Below, piece after piece: positions 41,718-50,073 of a stretch of 64,000 nucleotides of DNA (positions are counted from its first letter, which is position 1; each line of letters opens with the position of its first letter). Below the pieces are notes generated by a model. It worked only from the letters and a program-made list of their open reading frames with translations, was not told the origin of the DNA and did no database searches. The translations under genes were made by a program, and so were the position numbers. Source of the DNA: an uncultured Candidatus Saccharibacteria bacterium (GTDB lineage: Bacteria; Patescibacteriota; Saccharimonadia; Saccharimonadales; Saccharimonadaceae). The stretch covers positions 1 to 64,000 of the forward strand of contig CAMYAY010000001.1 in NCBI GenBank assembly GCA_947253945.1, given 5' to 3'.

Positions 41718-41792
41718 GCGTAAAGATTTGCGTTTATAGTCCAAAGGTGTTACTATGGTAGTAAGTGTAATTAAAGAAGGAGAATAATTTAA

Positions 41793-41936
41793 ATGGGTAA
41801 ACCAAAGAAGCAAACAAGTCCACGTCGTACTGGTAATCGTCGTAGCCAGCTAGTATTAAAGCTAGCACGTGCCGTGAATGCAAAGTCACCAGTAAAAGCC
41901 TATACTACCAAACATGACACTGGTAGCAAGCATTAA
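41793..41936 (+). CDS. rpmF: Ribosomal protein bL32-like, cysteine-free
   Basis: The 47-residue basic protein MGKPKKQTSPRRTGNRRS... matches the PKxxTSxxRxxxRRS N-terminus of bL32. It has no cysteine, so it is of the zinc-free type, and its C-terminus is divergent. AAGGAG is 11 bases before the ATG. It is followed by nusB, a plausible context for a ribosomal gene. The assignment rests on a short N-terminal match. Confidence 0.7.
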   Translation: MGKPKKQTSPRRTGNRRSQLVLKLARAVNAKSPVKAYTTKHDTGSKH

Positions 41937-41986
41937 TTAATAGACAATATTTGGACTGAACATTAAAACAAACGAGGGGAGTTTCC

Positions 41987-42475
41987 ATGGCAAGTAATCG
42001 GCATTTAGGTAGGATTATCGCACTACAGACATTGTATGAATATGATTTTCGTGAACGCTTAGGTGATGAAACGGCGAAGATTGATGAGATTTTGACGCGC
42101 AATCTTAAGCGTTACGAAGATCGTGTTGATGATAAAGAATTTGTGAGACAGCTAGTGATGGGTGTTAATAAAGCTGGGCGTCAGCTTGATGCTATTATTG
42201 CACCGGTCGCACCAGATTGGCCATTGAATCAAATTGCGATTGTAGATCGTGATGTCTTACGCATGGCAGTGTTTGAGCTCAGTGAATTTAATGGTAAGAT
42301 TCCGCCAAAAGTTGCAATCAATGAGGCAATTGAGCTAGCTAAGTCATTTGGTGCGGAAAACTCTTCTCGCTTTGTTAATGGCGTATTAGGTACAATCTGG
42401 CGCCACATGAATGAAGGACATGTAAATGAGCAAGGCGAGCAACAAGAACAAGATTCGAAGACAACATCAGCTTAG
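41987..42475 (+). CDS. nusB: Transcription antitermination factor NusB
   Basis: NusB binds boxA RNA with S10 during rRNA transcription. The 162-residue all-helical protein has the N-terminal GRIIALQTLYEYDF segment, the central DRDVLRMAVFEL motif and IPPKVAINEAIELAKSFG, ending in FVNGVLG, all characteristic of NusB. GGGGAG lies upstream of the ATG. The 3' end overlaps the NUDIX gene by 50 bases in another frame. Confidence 0.93.
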   Translation: MASNRHLGRIIALQTLYEYDFRERLGDETAKIDEILTRNLKRYEDRVDDKEFVRQLVMGVNKAGRQLDAIIAPVAPDWPLNQIAIVDRDVLRMAVFELSEFNGKIPPKVAINEAIELAKSFGAENSSRFVNGVLGTIWRHMNEGHVNEQGEQQEQDSKTTSA

Positions 42476-43073
42476 AATTGAACAATTGGCTGCTGTGCGG
42501 GCGCATATTATGGCGTCTAAGAAGCAACAAGTAAAATCTAAGCCAGCTGTTGTGCCAGTAAAGCCATTGCTGCCGCGTGATGATACGCCGAGTGAGTCCT
42601 TAAAACGAGCTGTCTATGAACGGCATCGACCAGCGATTAGCGAGATATCTCGTGAAGCTACGGCTGGCGGCGTGATTTATCGTTTTGGCCCTACTGGGCT
42701 AGAAATATTGTTAGTAGCTGATCGATTTGAGCGGTGGACAATCCCCAAGGGTCATATTGAAGCAGGTGAAACTGCGCAAGAGACGGCTATTCGCGAAATT
42801 GGTGAGGAGGCCGGTGTGCATCAGCTAGAGCCAGTTTGTTGGTTGGGGAAAATTCATTTTCGCTATCGTCGCGACAATGTACTAGTGCTAATGAGTACGC
42901 AGATCTATCTGTTTAAGGCGTTGGGTGATACCAACGATATTAAAAAAGAGGATTGGATGAGTGGAATTCGTTGGTTCTCGTATGATGCTGCGGTGAAGAT
43001 TATTGCTTATAAAGATATCGCTAAGTTAATGCGGCTAGGCTATCGACGTCTAGAGCAGAAGGGAGAAATTTAG
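42426..43073 (+). CDS. NUDIX hydrolase
   Basis: This is a pyrophosphohydrolase of the NUDIX fold; possible substrates are damaged nucleotides, Ap4A or capped RNA. Of 215 residues, the first 70 are a basic extension (SKASNKNKIRRQHQLRIEQL). The NUDIX box G-x5-E-x7-REIGEEAGV is complete (GHIEAGETAQETAIREIGEE), preceded by RWTIPKG, a pattern common in Ap4A- and diphosphoinositol-type members. The start overlaps nusB by 50 bases. The NUDIX-rnc neighbourhood fits an RNA-processing operon. Confidence 0.88.
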   Translation: MSKASNKNKIRRQHQLRIEQLAAVRAHIMASKKQQVKSKPAVVPVKPLLPRDDTPSESLKRAVYERHRPAISEISREATAGGVIYRFGPTGLEILLVADRFERWTIPKGHIEAGETAQETAIREIGEEAGVHQLEPVCWLGKIHFRYRRDNVLVLMSTQIYLFKALGDTNDIKKEDWMSGIRWFSYDAAVKIIAYKDIAKLMRLGYRRLEQKGEI

Positions 43074-43889
43074 TTGTCTAGGATTAAGAATACTCGCCAA
43101 AAGCGTGCTGTTTTCTCTGATTTTGAGCCCCGTCCAGCTGACGAGCCAATTGTGCCAGAAGTTGAAGGTGTAGATTTTGCACCTTATCAGACTTGGGCAC
43201 AACAATCATTGGGCTTTGAATTTAATAATCCGTCATTAATTGTAACTGCCTTAACTCATCGTAGTTATGTTAATGAACACCGTAAGCTGGCACGCGCTCA
43301 TAACGAGCGACTAGAATTTTTAGGCGACGCTGTTCTGGAGCTTGTGACTACAGAGTATTTGTTTAAGCATTTTGACTTGCCAGAGGGTGTATTAACGTCT
43401 TGGCGTGCTGCTTTGGTGCGAACGGAATCGATTCGTGATGCTGGTGAAGAACTTGGGTATGCTAAACTAGTGCGAATGAGTAAAGGTGAACAAAACGGCA
43501 CAGAGCATTCCAAACTACATATTATAGCTAATTGTTTTGAGGCAACAATTGGCGCGGTGTATCTCGACCAGGGTTTTGCTGCGGCAAAAAAGATTATTGA
43601 TAAACATATCATTAAAAATATAGACAAGATTATTGAGGATGGTTCGTGGCGCGATGCGAAATCGTATCTACAGGAGATATCGCAACGCTATTGCGGTATG
43701 ACGCCAAAATATCGCGTATTGGCTGAATCTGGTCCTGATCATGATAAAAAATTTACTATTGGGGTATTTGTTGATGAGATCGAGTGGGGCTGTGGCGAGG
43801 GCGGTAGCAAGCAATTAGCTCAACAGCAGGCGGCGCATCGAGCCATTGCTTACTATAAAGCAAAACTACAGAAAAGTAGTGAAAAGTAG
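43074..43889 (+). CDS. rnc: Ribonuclease III
   Basis: RNase III cleaves double-stranded RNA to mature rRNA and mRNA. The 271-residue protein has a 35-residue N-terminal extension, then the catalytic signature HNERLEFLGDAVLELV with the acidic residues needed for Mg. HIIANCFEATIGAVYLDQG carries the second acidic pair. A dsRNA-binding domain ends with SKQLAQQQAAHRAI. The start is TTG, directly after the NUDIX stop, with AGAAGGGAG upstream. Confidence 0.94.
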   Translation: MSRIKNTRQKRAVFSDFEPRPADEPIVPEVEGVDFAPYQTWAQQSLGFEFNNPSLIVTALTHRSYVNEHRKLARAHNERLEFLGDAVLELVTTEYLFKHFDLPEGVLTSWRAALVRTESIRDAGEELGYAKLVRMSKGEQNGTEHSKLHIIANCFEATIGAVYLDQGFAAAKKIIDKHIIKNIDKIIEDGSWRDAKSYLQEISQRYCGMTPKYRVLAESGPDHDKKFTIGVFVDEIEWGCGEGGSKQLAQQQAAHRAIAYYKAKLQKSSEK

Positions 43890-43918
43890 TTGCAATATTA
43901 AAACATTAACGCTATACT
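43890..43918 (+). promoter_or_regulatory. Promoter of the receiver gene (leaderless)
   Basis: TTGCAA (43890-43895), a 17-base spacer, TATACT (43913-43918), then 6 bases to the ATG at 43925. Confidence 0.78.
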
Positions 43919-43924
43919 ATAGAT

Positions 43925-44323
43925 ATGGAATCTAAAGCTAGAATTCTTTTGGTAGAAGATGATGACACATTGGCCGAGATCTATCGTCAGCGTCTTCAGC
44001 TCGAGGGGTTTAATACGCGTCGCAGCAAGGATGGCGAAGAGGCGCTTAAAGATGCTATTGAGTTTAACCCGGATTTGATTCTACTTGATGTGATGATGCC
44101 GCGCATGAATGGTTTTGATGTGCTTGACATATTGCGCAACACTGAGCAGACGAAGAATATGCATATTATTATGTTAACAGCTTTATCGCAGCCTAAAGAT
44201 GCGGAACGTGCTAAAGAACTGGGCGCCGATGATTTCTTAGTTAAGTCTCAAGTAGTTATTAGCGATGTTGTAGATCGTATCAAGCATTATCTGAATTTAG
44301 ATAGTACTGAAAGTGCCCAATAA
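43925..44323 (+). CDS. Stand-alone response regulator receiver
   Basis: The 132-residue protein is a single CheY-like receiver. It has the acidic triad EDDD (11-14), the phospho-acceptor Asp55 in LILLDVMMPRMNG, the Thr switch in MLTALSQP and the conserved Lys in FLVKSQ, so it should be phosphorylatable. No output domain is attached and no histidine kinase is adjacent. The kinase-like protein at 49384 lacks a phospho-accepting His, so its partner must lie outside the window. Confidence 0.92.
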   Translation: MESKARILLVEDDDTLAEIYRQRLQLEGFNTRRSKDGEEALKDAIEFNPDLILLDVMMPRMNGFDVLDILRNTEQTKNMHIIMLTALSQPKDAERAKELGADDFLVKSQVVISDVVDRIKHYLNLDSTESAQ

Positions 44324-44330
44324 TTAATAG

Positions 44331-44362
44331 AATACCTCGGCTAAATATCCGAGGTATTTTTA
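44331..44362 (+). terminator. Terminator of the receiver gene
   Basis: The 10-bp hairpin AATACCTCGG-CTAAATAT-CCGAGGTATT is followed by TTTTA. Confidence 0.9.
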
Positions 44363-44370
44363 TAACATTA

Positions 44371-44397
44371 CTATAAAGCCCCGCATTAAGCGGGGCT
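44371..44397 (-). terminator. Terminator of rpmA
   Basis: The hairpin AGCCCCGC-TTAAT-GCGGGGCT on the minus strand is followed by TTTATAG. Confidence 0.8.
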
Positions 44398-44419
44398 AAC
44401 TACTAGTAGAAAAGATTTA

Positions 44420-44692
44420 TTATTTAACGGTAACTTCGGTGCGAGTAACGGTTTTACCAGCAAAGTTACGAACGCGACGCTTGATGAATGTTACAACACC
44501 ATCCTTAGCGGCATGAATGGTAAAATTACGGCTAGTATAAGCACCTTCACCGGCAATTTTAGTTGCGCCAACTTGACGAACAATTACTTCACCAGCGTTG
44601 ACTTTCTGACCACCGAAGCGTTTGACGCCTAGGCGATGGCCAGCGTTATTGTGGTTATTCTTTGACGAACCACCAGCTTTCACGTGTGACAT
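44420..44692 (-). CDS. rpmA: Ribosomal protein bL27
   Basis: The 90-residue protein sits near the ribosomal peptidyl-transferase centre. It has the bL27 motif RLGVKRFGGQKVNAGEVIVRQ and the N-terminal basic tail GGSSKNNHNNAGH. AAGGAG lies 9 bases before the ATG, so this gene keeps a Shine-Dalgarno. It is not accompanied by rplU (L21), its usual upstream neighbour. Confidence 0.95.
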   Translation of the reverse strand: MSHVKAGGSSKNNHNNAGHRLGVKRFGGQKVNAGEVIVRQVGATKIAGEGAYTSRNFTIHAAKDGVVTFIKRRVRNFAGKTVTRTEVTVK

Positions 44693-44744
44693 ATTAAATT
44701 ATCTCCTTCGATTAATCGATTACTATTCAGTTTATTATTATACA

Positions 44745-45983
44745 TTATTTATTCTTAATTTGCAATAGGTTTGCAATAGTTGATTTTTGCAGTACGATTA
44801 GCTCACGGCCGACAATTTGCCCGTCGCGATGATATATAAGATGGTTGGGGTGAAAATCTTTAAGCCCGAGCGATTGTAATGTCTGATTATTAAAGCAGTT
44901 TAGGCGATATATTTTATCGTGAACAAACCATGCCGGCACAGCTAGGCACAAACCGGCGCCCGCTGTTAGCTGTGGTGCTAGATTATTAATAAATTTATCC
45001 AGAATAGTGTCGCAATTCTTAATATTTTCTTTGAGCTCATTGAGATTTGGCTCAACAGTGTATGGTCGTCCAAGATATGTCTCGGTGGCAACGGTAGCTA
45101 GATTGATATTATTAGTATTCGCTTGGTTACACCAGTTGAATTCTGTAGCATCGGCAGTTTCAAATCTACATTTGGTCAAATTTGCTGTATTGTTGCGTCT
45201 AGATATAAACTCATTTATCCAAGTGATATTTTTAGTGGTATATTCTGACATTTGTGGGTTGAGGTCGGTGCCATAGCAATTACTAATACCCATCAAAATA
45301 GCTTCCTGTAATATGACACCAGTGCCGCAGAATGGGTCTAACAGATAAGAATTGTTCGATTGGCATTTTGGATCTGTTGCACCCAATGCTAGGTTGATAA
45401 TTATTTGGGCTAACTTTGGTGGCAGCATGCCATTGCGAGCATCGCGATAGGGGCGTTTACGGTCGCGCATAGTGTACGATTCAATATTTTGGACATAAAT
45501 GGTTCGTGCTACCACCCATTTATTATGTATGGCAGCAAAAATCAACTCGCATTTTTTGATGTTGCCGTGGCCGAGGCCGTTATGTTCGACCGTCGCGGAT
45601 GACAGCGTAGTGTCGGTAATTGGCACGAGGCGTACTGAATTGCTATTTTGCAATACGCGGGCAATCTGTTTAGCTAATTTGACAGTGTTGTGGCGAGTTG
45701 CGCGTTGACTATAATCTGATACACCAAGGGTAATTTTACCCTCAACACCAGAGAATAAAGTGCTGGCTAGAGTAGAGATTGAGTTGTCATCTTGATTGAT
45801 AGTGTCTATAACTTCAGCAATTTTTACAGAGCCACCAAGACGGGGCGCGAATTGAAGAGCTAACTCGCGAGTAACATCTAGTACGGCGCAGTGACTACCA
45901 ATCATACGGGGTTTTTGGCTAAATACGGCAGCCAGCTCTGCGGCGCCAATTTCTGGCTGGCGGCCTAGGATGAACATAATCAT
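44745..45983 (-). CDS. Trm11/TrmG10-like RNA methyltransferase
   Basis: This is a predicted SAM-dependent methyltransferase of the family that makes N2-methylguanosine in tRNA. In 412 residues the N-terminal half looks like a THUMP or NFLD-type RNA-binding region. It is followed by RDRKRPYRDARNGMLPPKLA and the SAM site LLDPFCGTGVILQEAILMG with YGTDLNPQM. The usual motif IV (D/N-P-P-Y/F) is replaced by ATETYLGRPY, as in some Trm11-related bacterial proteins. Target and product are therefore uncertain. The start at 45983 (MIMFILGRQPE) follows a -10 box; the longer frame from 46004 begins upstream of it. Confidence 0.75.
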   Translation of the reverse strand: MIMFILGRQPEIGAAELAAVFSQKPRMIGSHCAVLDVTRELALQFAPRLGGSVKIAEVIDTINQDDNSISTLASTLFSGVEGKITLGVSDYSQRATRHNTVKLAKQIARVLQNSNSVRLVPITDTTLSSATVEHNGLGHGNIKKCELIFAAIHNKWVVARTIYVQNIESYTMRDRKRPYRDARNGMLPPKLAQIIINLALGATDPKCQSNNSYLLDPFCGTGVILQEAILMGISNCYGTDLNPQMSEYTTKNITWINEFISRRNNTANLTKCRFETADATEFNWCNQANTNNINLATVATETYLGRPYTVEPNLNELKENIKNCDTILDKFINNLAPQLTAGAGLCLAVPAWFVHDKIYRLNCFNNQTLQSLGLKDFHPNHLIYHRDGQIVGRELIVLQKSTIANLLQIKNK

Positions 45984-45990
45984 TGTTATA

Positions 45991-45996
45991 ATTATA
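45991..45996 (-). promoter_or_regulatory. -10 box of the methyltransferase gene (leaderless)
   Basis: On the minus strand, TATAAT, then 7 bases, then the ATG at 45983. A divergent TATAAT (46016-46021) serves the gene at 46032, with 10 bases to its ATG. Confidence 0.65.
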
Positions 45997-46031
45997 CACC
46001 ACATCAGCTATCTGGTATAATTAATGTAGTT

Positions 46032-47165
46032 ATGTCTAAATTTAAAGAGGAGTTTCGTCGAGGATTTTTACGAGCGCGAGCTCATATGTGGCGTAAACAT
46101 CGTGGCGGATTGAAGTTATGGCTTAATGTCATAATGTTGATTTTTTTAGTGGGAGTGCTTTTTAGTGCACATAAAGATATCGTTCGTGCTTGGCATATTT
46201 TGTGGCATGCTAATATCTGGTTGATTTTATTGTTGATTCCGCTGCAATTTATGTCATATTATGCCAATACTGAGGTGTTCTTCTCGTATTTGCGCCAACG
46301 TGGTCAGCTGAAGGATGTTTCTCGTTTGCAGGCTACCGGTATGGCGCTTGAGTTTACTTTTGTGGATCATGTCTTTCCGGCGGCGGGGGTAGCGGGCGCC
46401 TCTTATATGGTGTGGCGCCTGAAACATCATGGCGTGCCAACTGGACAGGCTACCATGACTCAAGTAATGCGATTCTTGGTGGTGTTTGGTACATTTATGG
46501 TTTTGATGCTATTAGCATTAATTTGGGCTACCGTGCAGAATCTAGCGGCGCATTGGGTGGTTGTAAGTTCGGCTGTAGCGGTTACAGTGCTACTAGTGGT
46601 GCTGTTGTTTGGTAATTATATTTTTGGTAATAAGATTCGTATTGTCAGCTTTTCACATTGGTTGTCGGATTTAATAAATCATATTGGCCGAGTTGTAACG
46701 TTTGGACGCCGCAAGCAATCGGTGTCTTCTGGCAAATTAGACAAGTTTTTCTTAGACTTTAATGAGGATATTACAGCATTAAAGCGTGATCGACGCTTGC
46801 TAAAACAGCCAATTGTATGGAGTTTTATATTTAACCTACTTGATGTATCATTATTCTTTGTGACGTTTTTGGCGCTCGGTAAGGTAGTTGACCCGTCAAT
46901 ACTATTAATCTCATATGGAGCTGCGACAATATGCGGTAATTTTATGATTACTCCTGGCGGAATTGGGGCATATGAAGCTATGATGGTAACAGTATTGACT
47001 ACTGGCGGGGTGGATGCTGCTACGGCGTTGACTGGCGTATTGCTGGCAAGAATGCTGCTTTTAATGGGTACTTTGTCTACTGGTTTTGTTGCCTACCAAT
47101 ATGCTTTACATAAGTATGGACATCCGTCGTATCAGGCTGAAATTAGGAGTGATAGGCGTGACTGA
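46032..47165 (+). CDS. Lysylphosphatidylglycerol synthase-TM/UPF0104 membrane protein
   Basis: The 377-residue integral membrane protein has about eight hydrophobic segments and the UPF0104 signatures LEFTFVDHVFPAAGVAGASY (about 110-129) and GNFMITPGGIGAYEAMMV (about 300-317). It lacks the C-terminal aminoacyl-transfer domain of MprF, so it is more like the flippase-only or AglD-type members that handle lipids or lipid-linked sugars. The 3' end overlaps the xseA start. Confidence 0.85.
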   Translation: MSKFKEEFRRGFLRARAHMWRKHRGGLKLWLNVIMLIFLVGVLFSAHKDIVRAWHILWHANIWLILLLIPLQFMSYYANTEVFFSYLRQRGQLKDVSRLQATGMALEFTFVDHVFPAAGVAGASYMVWRLKHHGVPTGQATMTQVMRFLVVFGTFMVLMLLALIWATVQNLAAHWVVVSSAVAVTVLLVVLLFGNYIFGNKIRIVSFSHWLSDLINHIGRVVTFGRRKQSVSSGKLDKFFLDFNEDITALKRDRRLLKQPIVWSFIFNLLDVSLFFVTFLALGKVVDPSILLISYGAATICGNFMITPGGIGAYEAMMVTVLTTGGVDAATALTGVLLARMLLLMGTLSTGFVAYQYALHKYGHPSYQAEIRSDRRD

Positions 47166-48366
47166 CCAAAATAAAGAGGAAATGCCTGGCATGCCACCAT
47201 GCTTTACGGTAGCACAGGCGGTAGATGTTATCAACCAAGTTCTAGATACCGCAGTGCCGACGATTGATATAGTAGGCGAAGTGGCTAATTTTAAAATAAA
47301 TCAAGGCAAATGGGTGTTTTTTGATATTAAGGACGACACTGCTGTGCTGAATTGTTTTATGTCAGTCTATGCTTTGCGAATGGAACTGGCGGATGGTATG
47401 CAAGTAAAAGTACGTGTTACGCCAAATTTAACCAAATGGGGGCGGTTCTCGCTGACTGTTCGAGCGATTCGTCCGATTGGCGAGGGGGCTATTAAACGAG
47501 CGTTTGAGCTACTCAAGCAAAAGTTAACCAAAGAAGGGCTGTTTGATGAGGCACGTAAACGACCGCTACCTGTTTTGCCGCAGCATATTGGCGTGATATC
47601 GTCTAATCAAGCAGCAGGATATAAGGATTTTATTAAAATTGTTAATGCACGGATGGGCGGTATGCGGATTGATGTTATTTCTACCCAAGTGCAGGGTGAT
47701 GCTGCGGCTGACCAGATTATTACGGCAATTCAGCAGTTTAATGAGTTGCCTGACCCGCCAGAGGTGTTATGTATTTTGCGTGGTGGTGGGTCGCGAGAAG
47801 ATTTGGCGGTATTTGACGACGAGAAGCTGGTGCGCGCAGTGGCGGCTTCGCGGATTCCTACATTGACGGGTGTTGGCCACGAGGTAGATACCACGTTAAT
47901 TGACATAGTTGCAGATAAACGCGCGTCAACTCCGTCTAACGCAGCCGAGCTATTAGTACCGGATCGGCGGGAATTAATTGCTACAACTGCTCATTATCTA
48001 AAGTCAATGGTCGATACGCTAGTGCTAGATGCGCAGCAACGCCGTGATAAACTAACTCGTTTTATTACGCAGCTGAATAACAGTATGGCATTAATAATCA
48101 GTAATATGCAATCTGAATTGGCTACATTGACCATACAACTAAATAATCAGATAGTGCGTAGTTTGGGCGATAGCCGTAGTAGAGCCGAGACCCTTATTGC
48201 GGCTTTGCAGGCATATAACCCGCAGGCTGTTTTAAAGCGCGGCTACGCGATTATTTGGGATGAGCGGCATACTATACCGCACGAGTGGAAGACCGGAATG
48301 AGCGTAACAGCTGAGACTGATAAGAAATTAATTGCAATGGAGGTGAAGAATGTCAGAGATAAGTAA
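47158..48366 (+). CDS. xseA: Exodeoxyribonuclease VII large subunit
   Basis: This is the catalytic subunit of a single-strand exonuclease. The 402-residue protein has the N-terminal OB fold (TVAQAVDVINQVLD, WVFFDIKDDTAVLNCFM), then the catalytic domain with IGVISSNQAAGYKDF, ILRGGGSREDL and GVGHEVDTTLID. A coiled-coil region leads to the C-terminus. The GTG at 47158 overlaps the previous stop and has GGAG upstream. xseB overlaps its 3' end. Confidence 0.95.
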   Translation: MTDQNKEEMPGMPPCFTVAQAVDVINQVLDTAVPTIDIVGEVANFKINQGKWVFFDIKDDTAVLNCFMSVYALRMELADGMQVKVRVTPNLTKWGRFSLTVRAIRPIGEGAIKRAFELLKQKLTKEGLFDEARKRPLPVLPQHIGVISSNQAAGYKDFIKIVNARMGGMRIDVISTQVQGDAAADQIITAIQQFNELPDPPEVLCILRGGGSREDLAVFDDEKLVRAVAASRIPTLTGVGHEVDTTLIDIVADKRASTPSNAAELLVPDRRELIATTAHYLKSMVDTLVLDAQQRRDKLTRFITQLNNSMALIISNMQSELATLTIQLNNQIVRSLGDSRSRAETLIAALQAYNPQAVLKRGYAIIWDERHTIPHEWKTGMSVTAETDKKLIAMEVKNVRDK

Positions 48367-48586
48367 AAAACAGCAGCAAGAACAGGATGCTTTAGAGCAA
48401 CGCAATTTGACAGAGTTAATGGATGAACTGAAATCTATTGTAGACTGGTTTAATGTTGGTGATGTTGATGTAGAGACGGCAAGTGCTAAGTTTGATCGAG
48501 GTGTGCAAATATCTGAGGTAATTAAGCGTAAATTAGCTGATACAGAGAATAAGATCAACGAAATAAAATTAAAATTGCAGGATTAA
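48350..48586 (+). CDS. xseB: Exodeoxyribonuclease VII small subunit
   Basis: The 78-residue coiled-coil protein binds XseA. The segment LTELMDELKSIVDWFNVGDVDVETASAKFDRG is the XseB domain, shown here by its spacing of Leu, Asp and Glu. It overlaps xseA by 17 bases and has GGAGGTG upstream of its ATG, so translation is coupled. Confidence 0.92.
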   Translation: MSEISKKQQQEQDALEQRNLTELMDELKSIVDWFNVGDVDVETASAKFDRGVQISEVIKRKLADTENKINEIKLKLQD

Positions 48587-48626
48587 TTATTATAGTATTC
48601 AGTTTGCGCTATTTTGCTGCTTATGC

Positions 48627-48632
48627 TAAAAT
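48627..48632 (+). promoter_or_regulatory. -10 box of the gene at 48639 (leaderless)
   Basis: TAAAAT, then TTAGAT (6 bases), then the ATG at 48639. Confidence 0.65.
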
Positions 48633-48638
48633 TTAGAT

Positions 48639-49325
48639 ATGGACAACAATGGGTCAGAACATAGGTTAAGTGAAAGCGGCGTAGTCAGCCCGCTGCTAGT
48701 ATCTACGATAATTTTAGGTATTTTTTTACTTTGCGCTTGTGGCGCGTTTATCTGGGCATACTCCGGTATGACTGAATGGCAGAAGAACGGTCAAGCTAAA
48801 ATTGATCGAGCAGTAACTCAAGCGAAAGAGATGCAAACTAAGCAAGATAACGCAGACTTTATGCAGCGTGAAAAAACGCCAAATCGTCATTACCAGGGCC
48901 CTGCTGAAACTGGCTCAGTGCGATTTGACTATCCAAAGACATGGTCTGGTTATGTAGCTGGTTCTACAAACAATAATCTAAGCCTATATTTCTTCCCAAT
49001 AATGATACCTGCTGTTAACCCTGGTGTTACACCATATGCATTGCGCGTGCTAGTGGTGCCGCGTGATTATTCTCAAGTGTTGCTTGAATTCAAAAGCTTA
49101 GTTGATAAGGGTATGATGAAGGCTAGCCCAATTACTATCGGCGCTCGTGAAGGGTTTGCTGGATACAATGGTATGCGGTTTGATGGTCAGCTGACGCCGA
49201 CAATTAATGGTTCAGTAGTAGTCTTTAAGGTACGTGATAAGACGCTTAAGCTATATGTAGATAGTAAAGACTTTAGAAAAGACTTCGACGAGACAATTCT
49301 ACGTACCTTGCAGTTCCAACCATAA
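48639..49325 (+). CDS. Single-pass membrane protein, unknown extracytoplasmic domain
   Basis: The 228-residue protein has one membrane helix (about 18-43, SPLLVSTIILGIFLLCACGAFIWAY), a charged helical linker and an outer domain (about 90-228). The start of that domain, VRFDYPKTWSGYV, resembles the entry strand of PsbP/LpqN-like folds, but this is only a resemblance. It has its own leaderless promoter and a good terminator, so it is a single-gene unit. Function unknown. Confidence 0.7.
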   Translation: MDNNGSEHRLSESGVVSPLLVSTIILGIFLLCACGAFIWAYSGMTEWQKNGQAKIDRAVTQAKEMQTKQDNADFMQREKTPNRHYQGPAETGSVRFDYPKTWSGYVAGSTNNNLSLYFFPIMIPAVNPGVTPYALRVLVVPRDYSQVLLEFKSLVDKGMMKASPITIGAREGFAGYNGMRFDGQLTPTINGSVVVFKVRDKTLKLYVDSKDFRKDFDETILRTLQFQP

Positions 49326-49345
49326 TTTAATTAATTGTTAGCATA

Positions 49346-49370
49346 AGTAGCATAAAAATGCTACTTTTTG
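49346..49370 (+). terminator. Terminator of the gene at 48639
   Basis: The hairpin AGTAGCAT-AAAA-ATGCTACT is followed by TTTTTG. Confidence 0.85.
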
Positions 49371-49371
49371 C

Positions 49372-49377
49372 TATACT
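49372..49377 (+). promoter_or_regulatory. -10 box of the pseudo-kinase gene (leaderless)
   Basis: TATACT, then ATGTTT (6 bases), then the ATG at 49384. The ATG at 49378 would be too close to the -10. Confidence 0.65.
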
Positions 49378-49383
49378 ATGTTT

Positions 49384-50073
49384 ATGAAGCAAGCGGGGGT
49401 AAGTTTGGGTGTGCTATCTGTGGCGGCAGCCACGCGCGACTTACGCACCCCGTTAGTCCGTTTGCGCCAACTAGCATTTGAAGTAGAGCAATGCGGAGCA
49501 GATGAAAAGGCGTTAGGTAGGATACAGTCCACTTTATCCGAAGCACTGGGTGTAGTGGATGAGTTGAGCGTAGCAAGTAATCCGTTGAGTGATTTAGTAA
49601 TTGAGCCTGTATCAGTCAATAGTCTATTGACTGCTGTGCAAGCCGAGGTGCAACCTCAAGCGCGCGAGTTGTCGTGTCAATTTATTTGCGTATTGCCCAA
49701 ACGCCCATCGCTATTGAGTGGTAATTATAATGCATTAAAGCAATTATTGGTGAGATTTAGCCTTGATGCCATGAGATATAGCAAACGCCCTGTGCGACTA
49801 AGCGCACACTTGACGAGGCGAAGGGAGGTAGTACTAGAACTAAGAGACTCGGGCGTAGCATTTACAAGTGGCGTGCGTAATTTGGAGCACAACGAGCGCT
49901 TAAACCCAGTAGCTAGCCGACCACTAATGAGCAGTCTCAACTTATTGTTGGCAGAACAATTAACGCGGGCGATGTGTGGCAGTATTGCATTTCATTATCA
50001 TCGCCGAGGCGGGATGACGATTGAGGCGCGGTTGCCGGAAAGCAGTCAGCTTAGTCTTCTGGAGCTAATATGA
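49384..50073 (+). CDS. Degenerate histidine kinase (pseudo-sensor kinase)
   Basis: The 229-residue protein has the layout of a histidine kinase core without a sensor domain. The H-box reads ATRDLRTPLVRL; in active kinases the R18 position is the phospho-accepting His (HELRTPL). In the ATPase-like half, the N-box reads LVRFSLDAMRYS with Asp where Asn binds Mg. The G1 region is ELRDSGVAFT, and the Gly-rich G2 loop is replaced by LMSSLNLLLAEQL. It has no signal peptide or membrane helix. Autophosphorylation seems impossible, so a scaffold or phosphatase role is more likely. The next gene, a receiver, overlaps by 4 bases (ATGA). Confidence 0.75.
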   Translation: MKQAGVSLGVLSVAAATRDLRTPLVRLRQLAFEVEQCGADEKALGRIQSTLSEALGVVDELSVASNPLSDLVIEPVSVNSLLTAVQAEVQPQARELSCQFICVLPKRPSLLSGNYNALKQLLVRFSLDAMRYSKRPVRLSAHLTRRREVVLELRDSGVAFTSGVRNLEHNERLNPVASRPLMSSLNLLLAEQLTRAMCGSIAFHYHRRGGMTIEARLPESSQLSLLELI

